Notes under the pieces: generated by a model
Database searches by the model: none
What the model was told of the DNA's origin: nothing
Seen by the model: the letters and a program-made list of their open reading frames with translations, nothing else
Made by a program: the position numbers and the translations under genes
Assembly: GCA_963662395.1 (NCBI GenBank)
Contig: OY759511.1
Coordinates: 930,001-994,000, forward strand
Direction: 5' to 3'
Length of the DNA stretch: 64,000 nucleotides
From: JAPOXR01 sp963662395
GTDB lineage: Bacteria > Pseudomonadota > Alphaproteobacteria > Rhodobacterales > Rhodobacteraceae
In this document: one piece after another, positions 55,711 to 64,000 of the stretch
Position numbering within the stretch: the stretch's first letter is position 1
Layout of the letters: each line of letters starts with the position of its first letter

Positions 55711-56736
55711 TCAGATATTCTCCGACACATGAATCAGGAACGGTATTGGCGGCAGGCCCGTACGGGTATCGGTGTTGCGTTCCTCCGCCATGGCATCGAC
55801 AGCCGCCCTGGCGATTGCCCCGAGCGGGGTTTCGATGACCATGTCGATTGTCCCCTCGATCAGCGCTTCCCTGCAGCTCTCGTCACGCTCGTGGCAAATG
55901 ACGGCAACGGCCGGGTCGGCAGAGCAGTCGCGCAGCGCCTGGACCAGACCCGCCACCCCTCCTCCGATCATGTAGATGCCGACCAGGTTTGCCGTCGAGG
56001 ACACCAATTCACAGACCGCCTCATAGGCACCTTCGCTGCTGTCCAGATAGGCCATGGATTGGACAATCTCGTGCGGTGACGAATGTTCCCGCATGTAACT
56101 GCGAAACCCGCCTTCCCGCTCCTCGTGCGAGGTATACCGGTGGCTGCCGATCAGCACGCCGACCCTGCCCTCGGGCGCGGCACATCGCGCCATGCACCAT
56201 GCTGCGGTCCGGCCAGCCTTCCTGCCGTCAATCCCGATCACGCCCTCGATTTCGGGGCAGGACAGGCCGCTCAGCAAGGCCCATGCCGGGATACCGAGGC
56301 TCCCGATCCTGGCAACCTCGTCCCACACATGCGGATGGTCCAGCGCCACGACAGCCATCGCCTGCACATTCGCTGCCATCAGCCGCATTGCCGATGAAAT
56401 GGCCCGGGGCGACAATTCGTCGACGAATTCGAACTCGCAGATCGCATGGACGTCGGTCCGTGACCTAGCCGCCTTCTCGATTTCGCCAGCCAGCCCGGTA
56501 TAGAACTGCTTGCTCTGTTTCTGAAGGATGAAACCAAGCCGCCGCTCGGGCACCAGCTCCCTGGTTCGCCGCTTCAGGAGTGGCGACGCATAGAAATCCA
56601 GTTCCCGCGCTGCCTTGTACACGATGTCGGCAGTTGCCGGCTTGACCGGACGGCGCTTGCTCAACACCCGGTCCACGGTAGCAACGCTGACGCCGGCCCG
56701 CCGGGCAACATCGGATATCCTCACCCGTCCACCCAT
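55711..56736 (-). CDS. LacI family transcriptional regulator
   Basis: A 341-residue repressor. The N-terminal helix-turn-helix is ISDVARRAGVSVATVDRVLS (about residues 7-26), followed by a LacI hinge region and a periplasmic-binding-protein-like sensor domain (LGFILQKQSKQFYTGLAGEI, AVVALDHPHVWDEV, GVIGIDGRKAGRTAAWCMA). It lies directly upstream of the TRAP operon on the same strand. Matching palindromes before the TRAP genes and before its own start suggest that it controls both, with an effector related to the TRAP substrate. An additional half-site GGATAG lies at 56793-56798. Confidence 0.9.
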   Translation of the reverse strand: MGGRVRISDVARRAGVSVATVDRVLSKRRPVKPATADIVYKAARELDFYASPLLKRRTRELVPERRLGFILQKQSKQFYTGLAGEIEKAARSRTDVHAICEFEFVDELSPRAISSAMRLMAANVQAMAVVALDHPHVWDEVARIGSLGIPAWALLSGLSCPEIEGVIGIDGRKAGRTAAWCMARCAAPEGRVGVLIGSHRYTSHEEREGGFRSYMREHSSPHEIVQSMAYLDSSEGAYEAVCELVSSTANLVGIYMIGGGVAGLVQALRDCSADPAVAVICHERDESCREALIEGTIDMVIETPLGAIARAAVDAMAEERNTDTRTGLPPIPFLIHVSENI

Positions 56737-56759
56737 TCCGGATTAATCCCAATTGGTAT

Positions 56760-56778
56760 TTGGATAGTTTCTATCCAA
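56760..56778. promoter_or_regulatory. LacI-type operator between lacI and the divergent desaturase
   Basis: TTGGATAGTTTCTATCCAA, a perfect 19-base palindrome, 24 bases upstream of the lacI ATG and 105 before the desaturase ATG. It shares its GGATAG/CTATCC arms with the operator at 55628-55642. It is placed to control both divergent genes. Confidence 0.78.
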
Positions 56779-56882
56779 CAATTGCTCCATTCGGATAGGA
56801 ATGCAACAAAATTTCCCAATTCCATTGATTCACCACCAATTGGGGTAAAAATGGATTTCAGGCAACATTGGAACTGGTTTTC

Positions 56883-57962
56883 ATGACGGATACTCCAGGC
56901 GGCCGAGATTACAGCCTGACCGGCAACCCGGATGCGGCGGGCTTTCGCCTGGAAGACTGGTACGTGTGCCCGGTTCCCCGAAAACGCCTGAAGGAGTTGA
57001 TGCGACGATCCGATACGCGGGCGCTTCGGGACTTTTCACTCTTTGCGGCGGCACTGGCCTGTCTCGGAGTGCTGGCCTGGTTCAGCCTCGGGACATGGTG
57101 GGCCCCTCCTGCGTTCCTGGCATACGGAATCCTGTACGCGTCAGGTGCCGAATCGAGATTCCACGAATGCCTGCATGGAACTCCCTTCAGGACCCGGCGG
57201 ATCAACGAGGCCTTTCTTGTCGTCCTGGGATTCATGTCGCTGAAGAACCCCTTTCAATGGCGATGGAGCCATTCGCGCCACCATACGGACACCATCATCG
57301 TCGGCCGCGATCCGGAAATCGCCTATCCGAGGCCACCCGATGTCACGGGAATGTTCCTCAATATCCTCCATCTCAGATCCGGAACCAGCGAATTGCTGCG
57401 TTCGCTTCGCCAGAGCCTTGGCGGGCTCTCCAATGACGAACTCGACTACATTCCGGAAGGCCAGCGGCATCTCGTCATCCGGCATTCCAGGCTCATCATC
57501 GCGTTCCTGGCCGCAATCGTTGCCTGGTGCATTGCCGTCCAGAGCATCATTCCACTGCTGTTTTTCGGATTGCCGACATTCTACGGCTCCTGGGTACACT
57601 CGATGCTGTCGGCCATGCAGCATGCCGGGCTGGCCGAGGACATGCCGGACCACCGGTTGAGCACCCGAACCGTCCATCTCAACCCTGTCCTGAGATTCAT
57701 CTACGCCAACATGAACTACCATATCGAACATCACATGTTTCCGACGGTACCGTTCTATTCGTTGCCGGCCCTGCATCGGGAGATCAGGCATGACTGTCCC
57801 GACCCGTATTCCGGCGTCTTCGAGGCCTATCGTGAAATGATACCGGCCCTGAAGCGGCAATTGCGCGACCCCCGCCATTTCGTCCGGCGGAAACTGCCGG
57901 AAGGCGCCGCGCCGCCGCGACCCCATGTCGAGGCCTGGGATCGCGCCTACTCGGCCGCTTGA
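56883..57962 (+). CDS. fatty acid desaturase family protein, divergent from lacI
   Basis: Membrane di-iron enzyme of 359 residues. The three histidine boxes are HECLHGTPF, HSRHHTDT and NYHIEHHMF, with membrane segments in between. The last box (NYHxEHH) is typical of the group that includes acyl-lipid and sphingolipid-type desaturases. The ATG at 56883-56885 fits best; a TTG at 56868 would add five residues. It shares a promoter region holding a LacI-type operator with the regulator of the TRAP operon, so the two may belong to one pathway: the TRAP substrate may be taken up and then oxidised. Confidence 0.85.
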   Translation: MTDTPGGRDYSLTGNPDAAGFRLEDWYVCPVPRKRLKELMRRSDTRALRDFSLFAAALACLGVLAWFSLGTWWAPPAFLAYGILYASGAESRFHECLHGTPFRTRRINEAFLVVLGFMSLKNPFQWRWSHSRHHTDTIIVGRDPEIAYPRPPDVTGMFLNILHLRSGTSELLRSLRQSLGGLSNDELDYIPEGQRHLVIRHSRLIIAFLAAIVAWCIAVQSIIPLLFFGLPTFYGSWVHSMLSAMQHAGLAEDMPDHRLSTRTVHLNPVLRFIYANMNYHIEHHMFPTVPFYSLPALHREIRHDCPDPYSGVFEAYREMIPALKRQLRDPRHFVRRKLPEGAAPPRPHVEAWDRAYSAA

Positions 57963-58189
57963 CCCGGGATGGCCACCCTGCCCGGCCAGGACAAGGACAC
58001 CGGACCGAGACCACTACCGGCCGCCGAAGGCGTTGGCCGCTTCCGAGTGCCGGATTTGTCAACGCCTGGCCAAATGGAGCGGGATACATCTGTCAACGAG
58101 CGATTTCGGGCAATTGGCAGGCGCGTCCCGATCACGGGAAACCGGCATGGTCCGCCAGCGGTTCAGGCACGGAAGCGGATTGACACCCT

Positions 58190-58942
58190 TCAGCTGCCCG
58201 AGCCCTTCGGCCCGGTCATCTTGCGGCGAACATGGACGCCGCCCCGCTCCTTGCGGATGTCGAACCCGCCCGCCTTCTCCACCAGCGTGCTCAGATTCGC
58301 GCAACCGTAGCTGCGCGGGTCGAAGTCCGGATGCACGCCCTGGATGCGCTGCCCGACGCTGCCAAGATTTTCCCACCCGTCGGCATCGGGGTCCCCGATC
58401 GCTTCGGCAATGATCTTGCGGGCCTTGTCCGGAGGATCCTTCTTCTGCGCCGTGGCCTTTGCCGGCGCCGCGCCACCCTTCTTCTCCTCGGACTCCGTCT
58501 CGAGAAGGTTCTCGACATAGATGAAGCGGTTGCAGGCGTTGCGGAAGGCTTCAACCGCCTTGCGCTCGCCGAAACCGTACACGTCGAGCCCTTCCTCGCG
58601 CAGTCGCTGGGCGAGCCGCGTGAAGTCGCTGTCCGAACTGACCAGCACGACCCCGTCGAGGGTGCGCTTGTACATGAGGTCCATGGCGTCGATCACCAGG
58701 GCGATGTCGGAGGCGTTCTTGCCCTTCGAATTGCTGCGCTGCTGGTGTTGAAGGATTGCGAGCGACTGAATCGCCCTGTCCCAGCCGGACAGCCGGCTCC
58801 CCGAGAAATCGCCGTATATGCGTCGGACATTGGCTTCGCCCAGCTTGACGATCTCGTCGAAGATCGCCTGTGCGTGTCTCGAACTGGTATTGTCGGCGTC
58901 GATCAGGACCGCAAGGCTCCTCGTTTCCCGTGAATCCGCCAT
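58190..58942 (-). CDS. NYN domain protein with C-terminal OST-HTH/LOTUS domain
   Basis: A 250-residue protein. Residues 1-150 are a NYN (PIN-like) nuclease domain: AVLIDADNTSSRHAQAIFDE with conserved Asp, SDIALVIDAMDLM, VLVSSDSDFTRLAQRLREEG. Four acidic residues expected for metal binding are present. The C-terminal part (GWENLGSVGQRIQGVHPDFD, PRSYGCANLSTLVEKAGGF) is an OST-HTH/LOTUS-type RNA-binding domain. The role is probably RNA processing or decay, as for LabA/MARF1-like proteins; in bacteria this is not well known. It is a single gene. Confidence 0.85.
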   Translation of the reverse strand: MADSRETRSLAVLIDADNTSSRHAQAIFDEIVKLGEANVRRIYGDFSGSRLSGWDRAIQSLAILQHQQRSNSKGKNASDIALVIDAMDLMYKRTLDGVVLVSSDSDFTRLAQRLREEGLDVYGFGERKAVEAFRNACNRFIYVENLLETESEEKKGGAAPAKATAQKKDPPDKARKIIAEAIGDPDADGWENLGSVGQRIQGVHPDFDPRSYGCANLSTLVEKAGGFDIRKERGGVHVRRKMTGPKGSGS

Positions 58943-59292
58943 TGATTCTCCCTCCGGACGTCGCCCTCCCGGGAGGCCGCGGCGTTTCCGATTTCCGTAT
59001 CCCGAATCCTTACGGCCTTTCCAGCCCGGGCGCCATGCCGGTTATGCCATGCCGCCTCACGTCGTGACGTTGCATGCAACAAGGCCGCTACACCTGCCGG
59101 ATGCCCTCATCGTGCCTTGCCCGGGCACGATGCCTGGTAGCGCGGGGTCCGGGTGCGGGCTGGCTGGCGCGGGTCAGGCAGCAAGCCGGACTGGATGGAA
59201 TCCTCGCACCTGCTTGCCATGGGCATTCCGGAACAGCATGTCCTGGTTGCGTGATCGGGGTCAGGACCGGACAAGGTCGGTTATCGCCCCGA
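58943..59292. other. intergenic stretch between NYN and marR genes
   Basis: No gene seen. It contains a perfect 12-base palindrome GTTGCATGCAAC at 59069-59080, which could be a regulator site for the leftward NYN gene, whose promoter should be here. Confidence 0.4.
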
Positions 59293-59808
59293 TCAGGACT
59301 CCCTTTCCTCGGTCGATTTGCCGTCCTCCCTGGATATTCGCCACGGTGCGCGGCTTTCCTCGTTATTCTCGATGACCAGCTTTTCCATCAGGAACATCAG
59401 CTGGTCGTATTCCTCATCGCTGAGAGGGCCTACGAACCGCCGCTGTGCTTCGACCATTGCCGGATAGACGGCATCGACCAACCGGCGCCCCTTGTTGGTG
59501 ATACGGGTGAGCTTGACACGCTTGTCTTTCGTGCTGGTTGGCCGCTGAAGCAACCCGCGGCGTTCCAGCCTGCGAATGACGTCGGCGGCGTTGTTTCGGT
59601 CGATCCCGAGTTTGCCGGCAATTGCCACCTGCTCCAGGGAATTGCTCCGATAAAGGACGTTGAGTACGCCGAATTGCACAGGGGTCAGATTGAACGCAGC
59701 GCACTCTTCAAGGAAGATTGCAACATGAATCTGATGCAGCCGGCGGATCAGGTGGCCCGGCCTGCTGCGCAATTCGGAAAATTCTCGTGGATCATCCATT
59801 TGTGTCAT
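59293..59808 (-). CDS. MarR family transcriptional regulator
   Basis: A 171-residue winged-helix repressor. The DNA-binding part is LTPVQFGVLNVLYRSNS, GKLGIDRNNAADVIRRLERR and the wing GLLQRPTSTKDKRVKLTRIT, followed by a C-terminal dimer helix (LSDEEYDQLMFLMEKLV). It starts at ATG 59806-59808 with CAGGGG upstream; a GTG at 59826 is possible. It is transcribed away from the second TRAP operon, and a perfect palindrome lies between them, so it may control that operon. Confidence 0.88.
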   Translation of the reverse strand: MTQMDDPREFSELRSRPGHLIRRLHQIHVAIFLEECAAFNLTPVQFGVLNVLYRSNSLEQVAIAGKLGIDRNNAADVIRRLERRGLLQRPTSTKDKRVKLTRITNKGRRLVDAVYPAMVEAQRRFVGPLSDEEYDQLMFLMEKLVIENNEESRAPWRISREDGKSTEERES

Positions 59809-60407
59809 CGCCCCTGTTTCCGCCACCTATAATGCCTGCCGTTGACCGGGCTGTGCAAGCGACCACCTGCCAACAGCCCTGGATAATCCAGGGAAAGGTG
59901 GGGCTGAAAACATCGACAAACCTCCTGTCGCGCAAGGGTCCGGCCCATTGAATGACCAGGTCCGATTAGCCTGCCTGCAACAATTCGTGGCAGGCCGGTA
60001 GAACGGGCTGCCCTTCCGCTGCTCCGGATGTGCCTGGCAATGGTCGCCCTTCCTTCAAGGCCAACTCCAGCCTCGAAATCACTTCCCGACCGGCATGACC
60101 GAACTCATGCAATGCGTTTCGAATCTCCGTTGTCTGACTGCGCGCCCACCCTTGCGATCCTCCTGGCAATCCCCGGCAGGTCATGGATTGGCCGTCTTCG
60201 TGGTGGTGGCGTCACCCGGTACGTGCCGACGACTGGCAATTTGCAGTCCGGACGCAGTCACAGCGACGAGCCGCACTGGTGAAAATACGATTCGACAAAA
60301 AGAGGCGTATACTACATAATAATTCCCAGGCGGGCGCATTCATCGGTCCGACGGATGGGTGGCAGCTGGGAAGCGACTGTGTTCCCGCGTTCAGCAAGGA
60401 GGAAATC
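59809..60407. promoter_or_regulatory. intergenic region between marR and the second TRAP operon
   Basis: It has the perfect 17-base palindrome CCCTGGATAATCCAGGG at 59877-59893, a TATAAT on the + strand at 59828-59833, and a -10-like TATACT at 60308-60313 within an AT-rich patch (60283-60335). AAGGAGG at about 60397-60403 is the ribosome-binding site for the TRAP binding protein. No gene is supported in it, although an open frame runs back from the TRAP gene to 60183. Confidence 0.45.
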
Positions 60408-61382
60408 ATGTACAAATTCCTGAGGCCAATTTCGGCGGCGGCCGTCGGCTTGGCAGTTACCGTGTCCGCGGGTGGAGCGGATGAAATGAAGATGCTGACG
60501 GCCTGGGGCCCGAACCATTCCGGCACCGCCAACATGGCCTACGGTTATATCGAACTGATCAAGGATCTGACCGGCGGTGAACTTGAAATCCGGCCGAGCG
60601 GACCGGAAGTGGTACCTGCGGGCAAACAACTGCAACCGGTCACCGCAGGCGTGTTTGACCTGATTTATACACATGGCCTTTACCACACCGGTGTTACCGG
60701 AATTGGAGCCGCGATCGACGCAGTCACCGGGGATATCGAAGCGCGGCGCGAGAGCGGCGTATGGGATTGGGTCGACCAGCATTACCAGGAAACCCAGGGG
60801 CTGAAGGTCCTGTCGATTCCAACAGCGACCACCGGCTTCCGGTTCTTCCTGAAGGAGCCGATGGATCCCGATACGCGGCTTGACGGCATGAAGATCCGCG
60901 CCCTTCCCTCCTACAACAAGATTGTCGGAGAATTGGGTGCAACGGCAGTCGTGGTCCCGTTCGGCGAGCTCTATTCATCGGCGGAGAAGGGTGTGATCGA
61001 CGGGTTGGTCTGGCCGACCGTCGGTGCAGTCGGGTTCAAGTTCCACGAGGTTACACCGTATCTGGCCGAGCCGGCCTTTGGCACGGTCTCCTACCTCATC
61101 ATGATGAACCTAGATAAGTGGAATTCGCTGGATGCTGACACCCGGAAGACACTTCTCGACGCCGGGTACAAGCTTGAACAGGACATGATCGGCGTCTTCA
61201 ACGCCCTGTTGGGCGAGGAAAATGCGGCGATGGTTGCCGAGGGCGCCCAGACGACCAGCATCGGTCTTTCACTGGACGAGGCCAACCGCCTCTTTGCCGA
61301 GCGCGCCATGGAAGTGGCGATCGAGAATTCCGGCGCCGTTGGTGAGGCCTTCCGCGACTTCGTAGCCGAGTCAGGCATTTAG
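60408..61382 (+). CDS. TRAP transporter substrate-binding protein (second system)
   Basis: Periplasmic DctP-type protein, 324 residues. The signal peptide is MYKFLRPISAAAVGLAVTVS, cut near AGGADE. The mature protein has KMLTAWGPNHSGTANMAYGY, ELEIRPSGPEVVPAGKQLQ, MKIRALPSYNKIVGELGATA and VVVPFGELYSSAEKGVIDGL, the conserved ligand-binding region. The AAGGAGG four to eleven bases before the ATG at 60408 fixes the start. It differs clearly from the first TRAP binding protein and is likely to bind another ligand. Confidence 0.9.
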   Translation: MYKFLRPISAAAVGLAVTVSAGGADEMKMLTAWGPNHSGTANMAYGYIELIKDLTGGELEIRPSGPEVVPAGKQLQPVTAGVFDLIYTHGLYHTGVTGIGAAIDAVTGDIEARRESGVWDWVDQHYQETQGLKVLSIPTATTGFRFFLKEPMDPDTRLDGMKIRALPSYNKIVGELGATAVVVPFGELYSSAEKGVIDGLVWPTVGAVGFKFHEVTPYLAEPAFGTVSYLIMMNLDKWNSLDADTRKTLLDAGYKLEQDMIGVFNALLGEENAAMVAEGAQTTSIGLSLDEANRLFAERAMEVAIENSGAVGEAFRDFVAESGI

Positions 61383-61501
61383 CACAAAACCGGGAAGCGA
61401 GCCCGCCCCTGGTGGGACGGGCTCGATGAATTGCAGGAACGGACCGGCTTTCGACGAGTGGCTTCATGGCGTAGTCTGGGCTGGTTGCGCAGAGGGGCGG
61501 G

Positions 61502-62023
61502 ATGACGAACGTTCTTGGCAAGCTGAGGGCAGTTCATGACTGGCTGACCCAGGCCGCCGCAATCCTGGCGGCAATCGGGCTCATCTGTATCGTTGCCTTC
61601 TATGTCTTCGAGGTCGTGACGCGCTATGTCTTCAACGCTCCGACGGCATGGGTCAGCGACTTTGTCTCGTACACCCTTGCCGCATCGGTGTTTCTTGCGT
61701 TGCCGAAGGTGACCAGGGACAGGGGCCATGTGGCCGTGACCATACTGGTCGACATTCTCCCGGACAGGATTGCCGGCCTGACACAGCTGGTTGTCAGCCT
61801 GATCGGTTTTGGCTGCCTGTCGCTGGCGTCATGGGTCAGCCTGCAGGAGAATATCCGTCAGTATACCAAGGGCATCGAGACCCTGGCGATCGTCGCCATC
61901 CCGCAATGGTGGGTGTCGAGCTTCATTACCCTCGGCCTGGCCTTCAGCGCGCTCTACATGCTTCGCCATGCATTCCCGTCCGGGAATGCAGACGAAAACG
62001 GCCTGGCCGGGAGTGCTGGATGA
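61502..62023 (+). CDS. TRAP transporter small permease (second system)
   Basis: DctQ-type subunit of 173 residues with four membrane segments (AAAILAAIGLICIVAFYVFE is the first). It has VVTRYVFNAPTAWVSDFVSY, the family core. The ATG at 61502 follows a 119-base gap after the binding protein. The stop overlaps the dctM start by four bases. Confidence 0.87.
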   Translation: MTNVLGKLRAVHDWLTQAAAILAAIGLICIVAFYVFEVVTRYVFNAPTAWVSDFVSYTLAASVFLALPKVTRDRGHVAVTILVDILPDRIAGLTQLVVSLIGFGCLSLASWVSLQENIRQYTKGIETLAIVAIPQWWVSSFITLGLAFSALYMLRHAFPSGNADENGLAGSAG

Positions 62024-63336
62024 TGGAGTGGTATACGACCCTGCTGCTCGGCATTGCGATCCTGTTTGTCCTGTTTCTTTCGGGCGCGCCGATATTCCTT
62101 GCCTTCCTCTTCGCGATCCTGACAGGAGTCTATGTTGTCATCGGGCCGGCCGGGTATCCGATGTTCGCAAATTCCGTGCTCGATACGGTCTCGATTACCT
62201 CGCTGGCATCGATTCCCCTGTTCCTGCTGATGGGCGAATTGCTGTTCCGTTCCGGCACCATGGACGTGCTGTTTGATTCCATCGACAAGCTTGTCGGGCG
62301 TGTCAGGGGGCGTCAGTATGTGCTTGTCGTCATATTGTCTGCCGTTTTCGGCGCGCTTTCCGGTGTCGCGATGGCCGTGGCCGCGATGCTGGGTCGCGCC
62401 ATCATGCCCGGCATGGTTGCCCGCGGCTATGACCGCGAAATCGCTGCTGGCCTGATCGTCAGCGGTGCCAGCCTGGCACCGATCATCCCGCCCAGCCTCC
62501 TGGCAATCATCGTTGGATCGATCGCCGACGTTTCGATTGCCAAGTTGCTGATAGCCGGCGTGCTGCCGGGGTTGATGTTGGGCGGTATCTTTCTGCTCTA
62601 TGTCTATGCCTGCATCGCCTTGAGGCCGAGCCGGGCACCAGGCAATGTGACCGATGAACGCGCGGATGCCACCGCTGGCGAGATCACAATGGCACTTCTG
62701 CGGATGCTGCCTTTCGCCATAGTGATCTTCTCGGTGATGGGTTTCATTCTGCTTGGCATTGCCACCCCGTCGGAGTCGGCTGCCACCGGCGTCCTGGGGG
62801 CACTGATCACCGCCGCCATCTACCGCAATCTCAGTCTCAGGATGATCTGGGACTCGGTAATGGCCTCGATCACCGTCTCGGCGATGATACTGGCCATCAT
62901 GGCGATGTCGAAGATGTTCACCCAGCTTCTGGCCTTCACCGGGGCGACCTATCAACTGGTCGACCTGGTCGCCAATCTTGGCTACGGGCCGCTGACCATG
63001 CTCGTCATCATGCTGGCGGTGCCGTTCGTGTTGTGCATGTTCATTGACACCATTGCGGTCATCCTGTTGACCATTCCGATATATCAACCGGTCGTCACCG
63101 CTCTCGATTTCGACCCGGTCTGGTTCTGGCTTCTGTTCCTGATAAACATCACCCTGGGAGCGATAACGCCGCCCTTCGGCTATACGCTCTTTGCCTTCAA
63201 GGCAGTTGTGCCAGACATGTCCATGAGCGAGGTCTACCGGGCGGTCTGGCCTTTCGTCATGTTGTTCCTGCTCGGCATGGCAGTCATTATCGCTGTCCCC
63301 GGCATCGCAACCTGGCTGCCGGAGCAGGTGGGATAG
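62020..63336 (+). CDS. TRAP transporter large permease (second system)
   Basis: DctM-type channel subunit of 438 residues, the usual family length. It has GASLAPIIPPSLLAIIVGSI, GIATPSESAATGVLGALIT and ITPPFGYTLFAFKAVVPDMS, with about twelve membrane segments. The start is ATG 62020 (ATGATGG), overlapping dctQ. The longer frame from 61648 is the shadow of dctQ. Last gene of the operon; the convergent cofH gene ends 20 bases further. Confidence 0.92.
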   Translation: MMEWYTTLLLGIAILFVLFLSGAPIFLAFLFAILTGVYVVIGPAGYPMFANSVLDTVSITSLASIPLFLLMGELLFRSGTMDVLFDSIDKLVGRVRGRQYVLVVILSAVFGALSGVAMAVAAMLGRAIMPGMVARGYDREIAAGLIVSGASLAPIIPPSLLAIIVGSIADVSIAKLLIAGVLPGLMLGGIFLLYVYACIALRPSRAPGNVTDERADATAGEITMALLRMLPFAIVIFSVMGFILLGIATPSESAATGVLGALITAAIYRNLSLRMIWDSVMASITVSAMILAIMAMSKMFTQLLAFTGATYQLVDLVANLGYGPLTMLVIMLAVPFVLCMFIDTIAVILLTIPIYQPVVTALDFDPVWFWLLFLINITLGAITPPFGYTLFAFKAVVPDMSMSEVYRAVWPFVMLFLLGMAVIIAVPGIATWLPEQVG

Positions 63337-63356
63337 ACAACCTCCGGACCCTGGCC

Positions 63357-64000
63357 TCAGGCCGAACAGCAGGCATTCGTAAACGAAGCTGCCCTGCGAC
63401 TCCGTGGTGCCTGGCCATACACGGTCGTGCGCTGCATGGCCGGCCGGCCGATACCGGCGGACAATTCCTCCAGGGCACGGGGAGTCATTTCCTGACCATG
63501 TGTCGCCCCGGCCGCCCGGGTGATGGATTCATTCATCAGGGTGCCGCCGGCATCGTTGGCCCCGGCCTGCAGGCAGGCGGCAAGCCCTTCGGGTCCCAGC
63601 TTGACCCAGGACGCCTGAATATTGGTGATATGCGGATGCAGGGCGAGTCGGGCCACCGCATGCAGCAGGAGCGACTCCCGCCAGGTCGGGCCACGCCGTG
63701 ACCGGCCCTTGAGGTGGATTGGCGATTCCATGTGGACGAATGGCAACGGCACCAGTTCGGTGAACCCCCCTGTCCTTTGCTGCTGACCTCGCAGACGCAG
63801 CAGGTGACGCGCCCAATGATGCGGCCGGTCGATATGGCCGAACATGATCGTCGCCGATGTCTTCAGGCCGGTCCGGTGAGCGCTGTCGATAACCTTGAAC
63901 CATTGGCGCGTGTCGATCTTGTCCGGGCAGAGCGTGGCCCGGACTTCATCGTCAAGGATCTCGGCAGCGGTTCCGGGAAGGCTGCCGAGGCCAGCCTCGA
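63357..64000 (-). CDS. cofH: CofH-type F420 biosynthesis radical SAM protein, C-terminal part (start is beyond the window)
   Basis: The minus-strand frame is open from the window edge to the stop at 63357. It reads AGLGSLPGTAAEILDDEVRA, LCPDKIDTRQWFKVIDSAHR, TSATIMFGHIDRPHHWARHL, GGFTELVPLPFVHMESPI, KLGPEGLAACLQAGANDAGG and TLMNESITRAAGATHGQEM. This is the C-terminal half of CofH (or of the FbiC fusion), one of two radical SAM proteins that make the F420 chromophore precursor FO from tyrosine and a flavin precursor. The radical SAM CxxxCxxC motif would lie outside the window. Its flavin-related substrate ties it to the riboflavin pathway. Confidence 0.88.
   Translation of the reverse strand, partial: EAGLGSLPGTAAEILDDEVRATLCPDKIDTRQWFKVIDSAHRTGLKTSATIMFGHIDRPHHWARHLLRLRGQQQRTGGFTELVPLPFVHMESPIHLKGRSRRGPTWRESLLLHAVARLALHPHITNIQASWVKLGPEGLAACLQAGANDAGGTLMNESITRAAGATHGQEMTPRALEELSAGIGRPAMQRTTVYGQAPRSRRAASFTNACCSA

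Overview
The window looks like chromosome from a GC-rich alphaproteobacterium. The evidence is gene content: an NDUFS4-type complex I accessory subunit next to a tRNA-Arg, DUF1523, DUF6476 beside rluD, alphaproteobacterial RpoH and RpoD, and the order nrdR-ribD-ribE-ribB-ribH-nusB. Four solute-import systems (BMP-type ABC, peptide-type ABC, two TRAP systems), a carnitine dehydrogenase fusion and a CofH-type F420 gene suggest a heterotroph living on scavenged organics, possibly marine or host-associated (Rhodospirillales/SAR116-like is a guess from content, not a proven placement).

Layout. 1-5.2 kb: the end of a HicBA toxin-antitoxin pair and a leftward BMP-family ABC importer operon. 5.6-13 kb: a graveyard of mobile and defence genes, containing a frameshifted conserved gene with two palindromic operators, relics of three transposase families (ISNCY/IS1202-like, IS110, IS21), a decayed BREX type 3 locus (intact brxF, brxC with an amber codon and a truncated 3' end, a helicase fragment) led by an apparently intact AbiEi/AbiEii pair, and another frameshifted gene. 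13.5-34.7 kb: backbone, with tRNA-Arg, threonine aldolase, a peptide ABC importer, desaturase, DjlA-like protein, carnitine dehydrogenase fusion, PepF, rpoH, rluD, dnaG and rpoD.

35-43.9 kb: a second island between rpoD and nrdR. It carries a DruA-like relic and an IetAS-type two-gene system, an AAA+ ATPase (ietA, intact) plus a subtilisin-like protease (ietS). ietS has been broken twice: by a 2.5-kb insertion sequence with 13-bp terminal inverted repeats and a 5-bp target duplication, which itself carries a methyltransferase and a small unknown gene, and by a degenerate group II intron in antisense orientation. Removing both restores one open frame of about 760 codons with a full Asp-His-Ser triad. 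This is the most informative part of the window.

44.5-64 kb: backbone again. NrdR, the riboflavin cluster with nusB, an MFS transporter and metG are followed by a leftward TRAP operon flanked by a LacI regulator with two matching palindromic operators and a second desaturase, a NYN nuclease-like gene, a MarR regulator, a second TRAP operon on the other strand, and a CofH fragment running off the window end.
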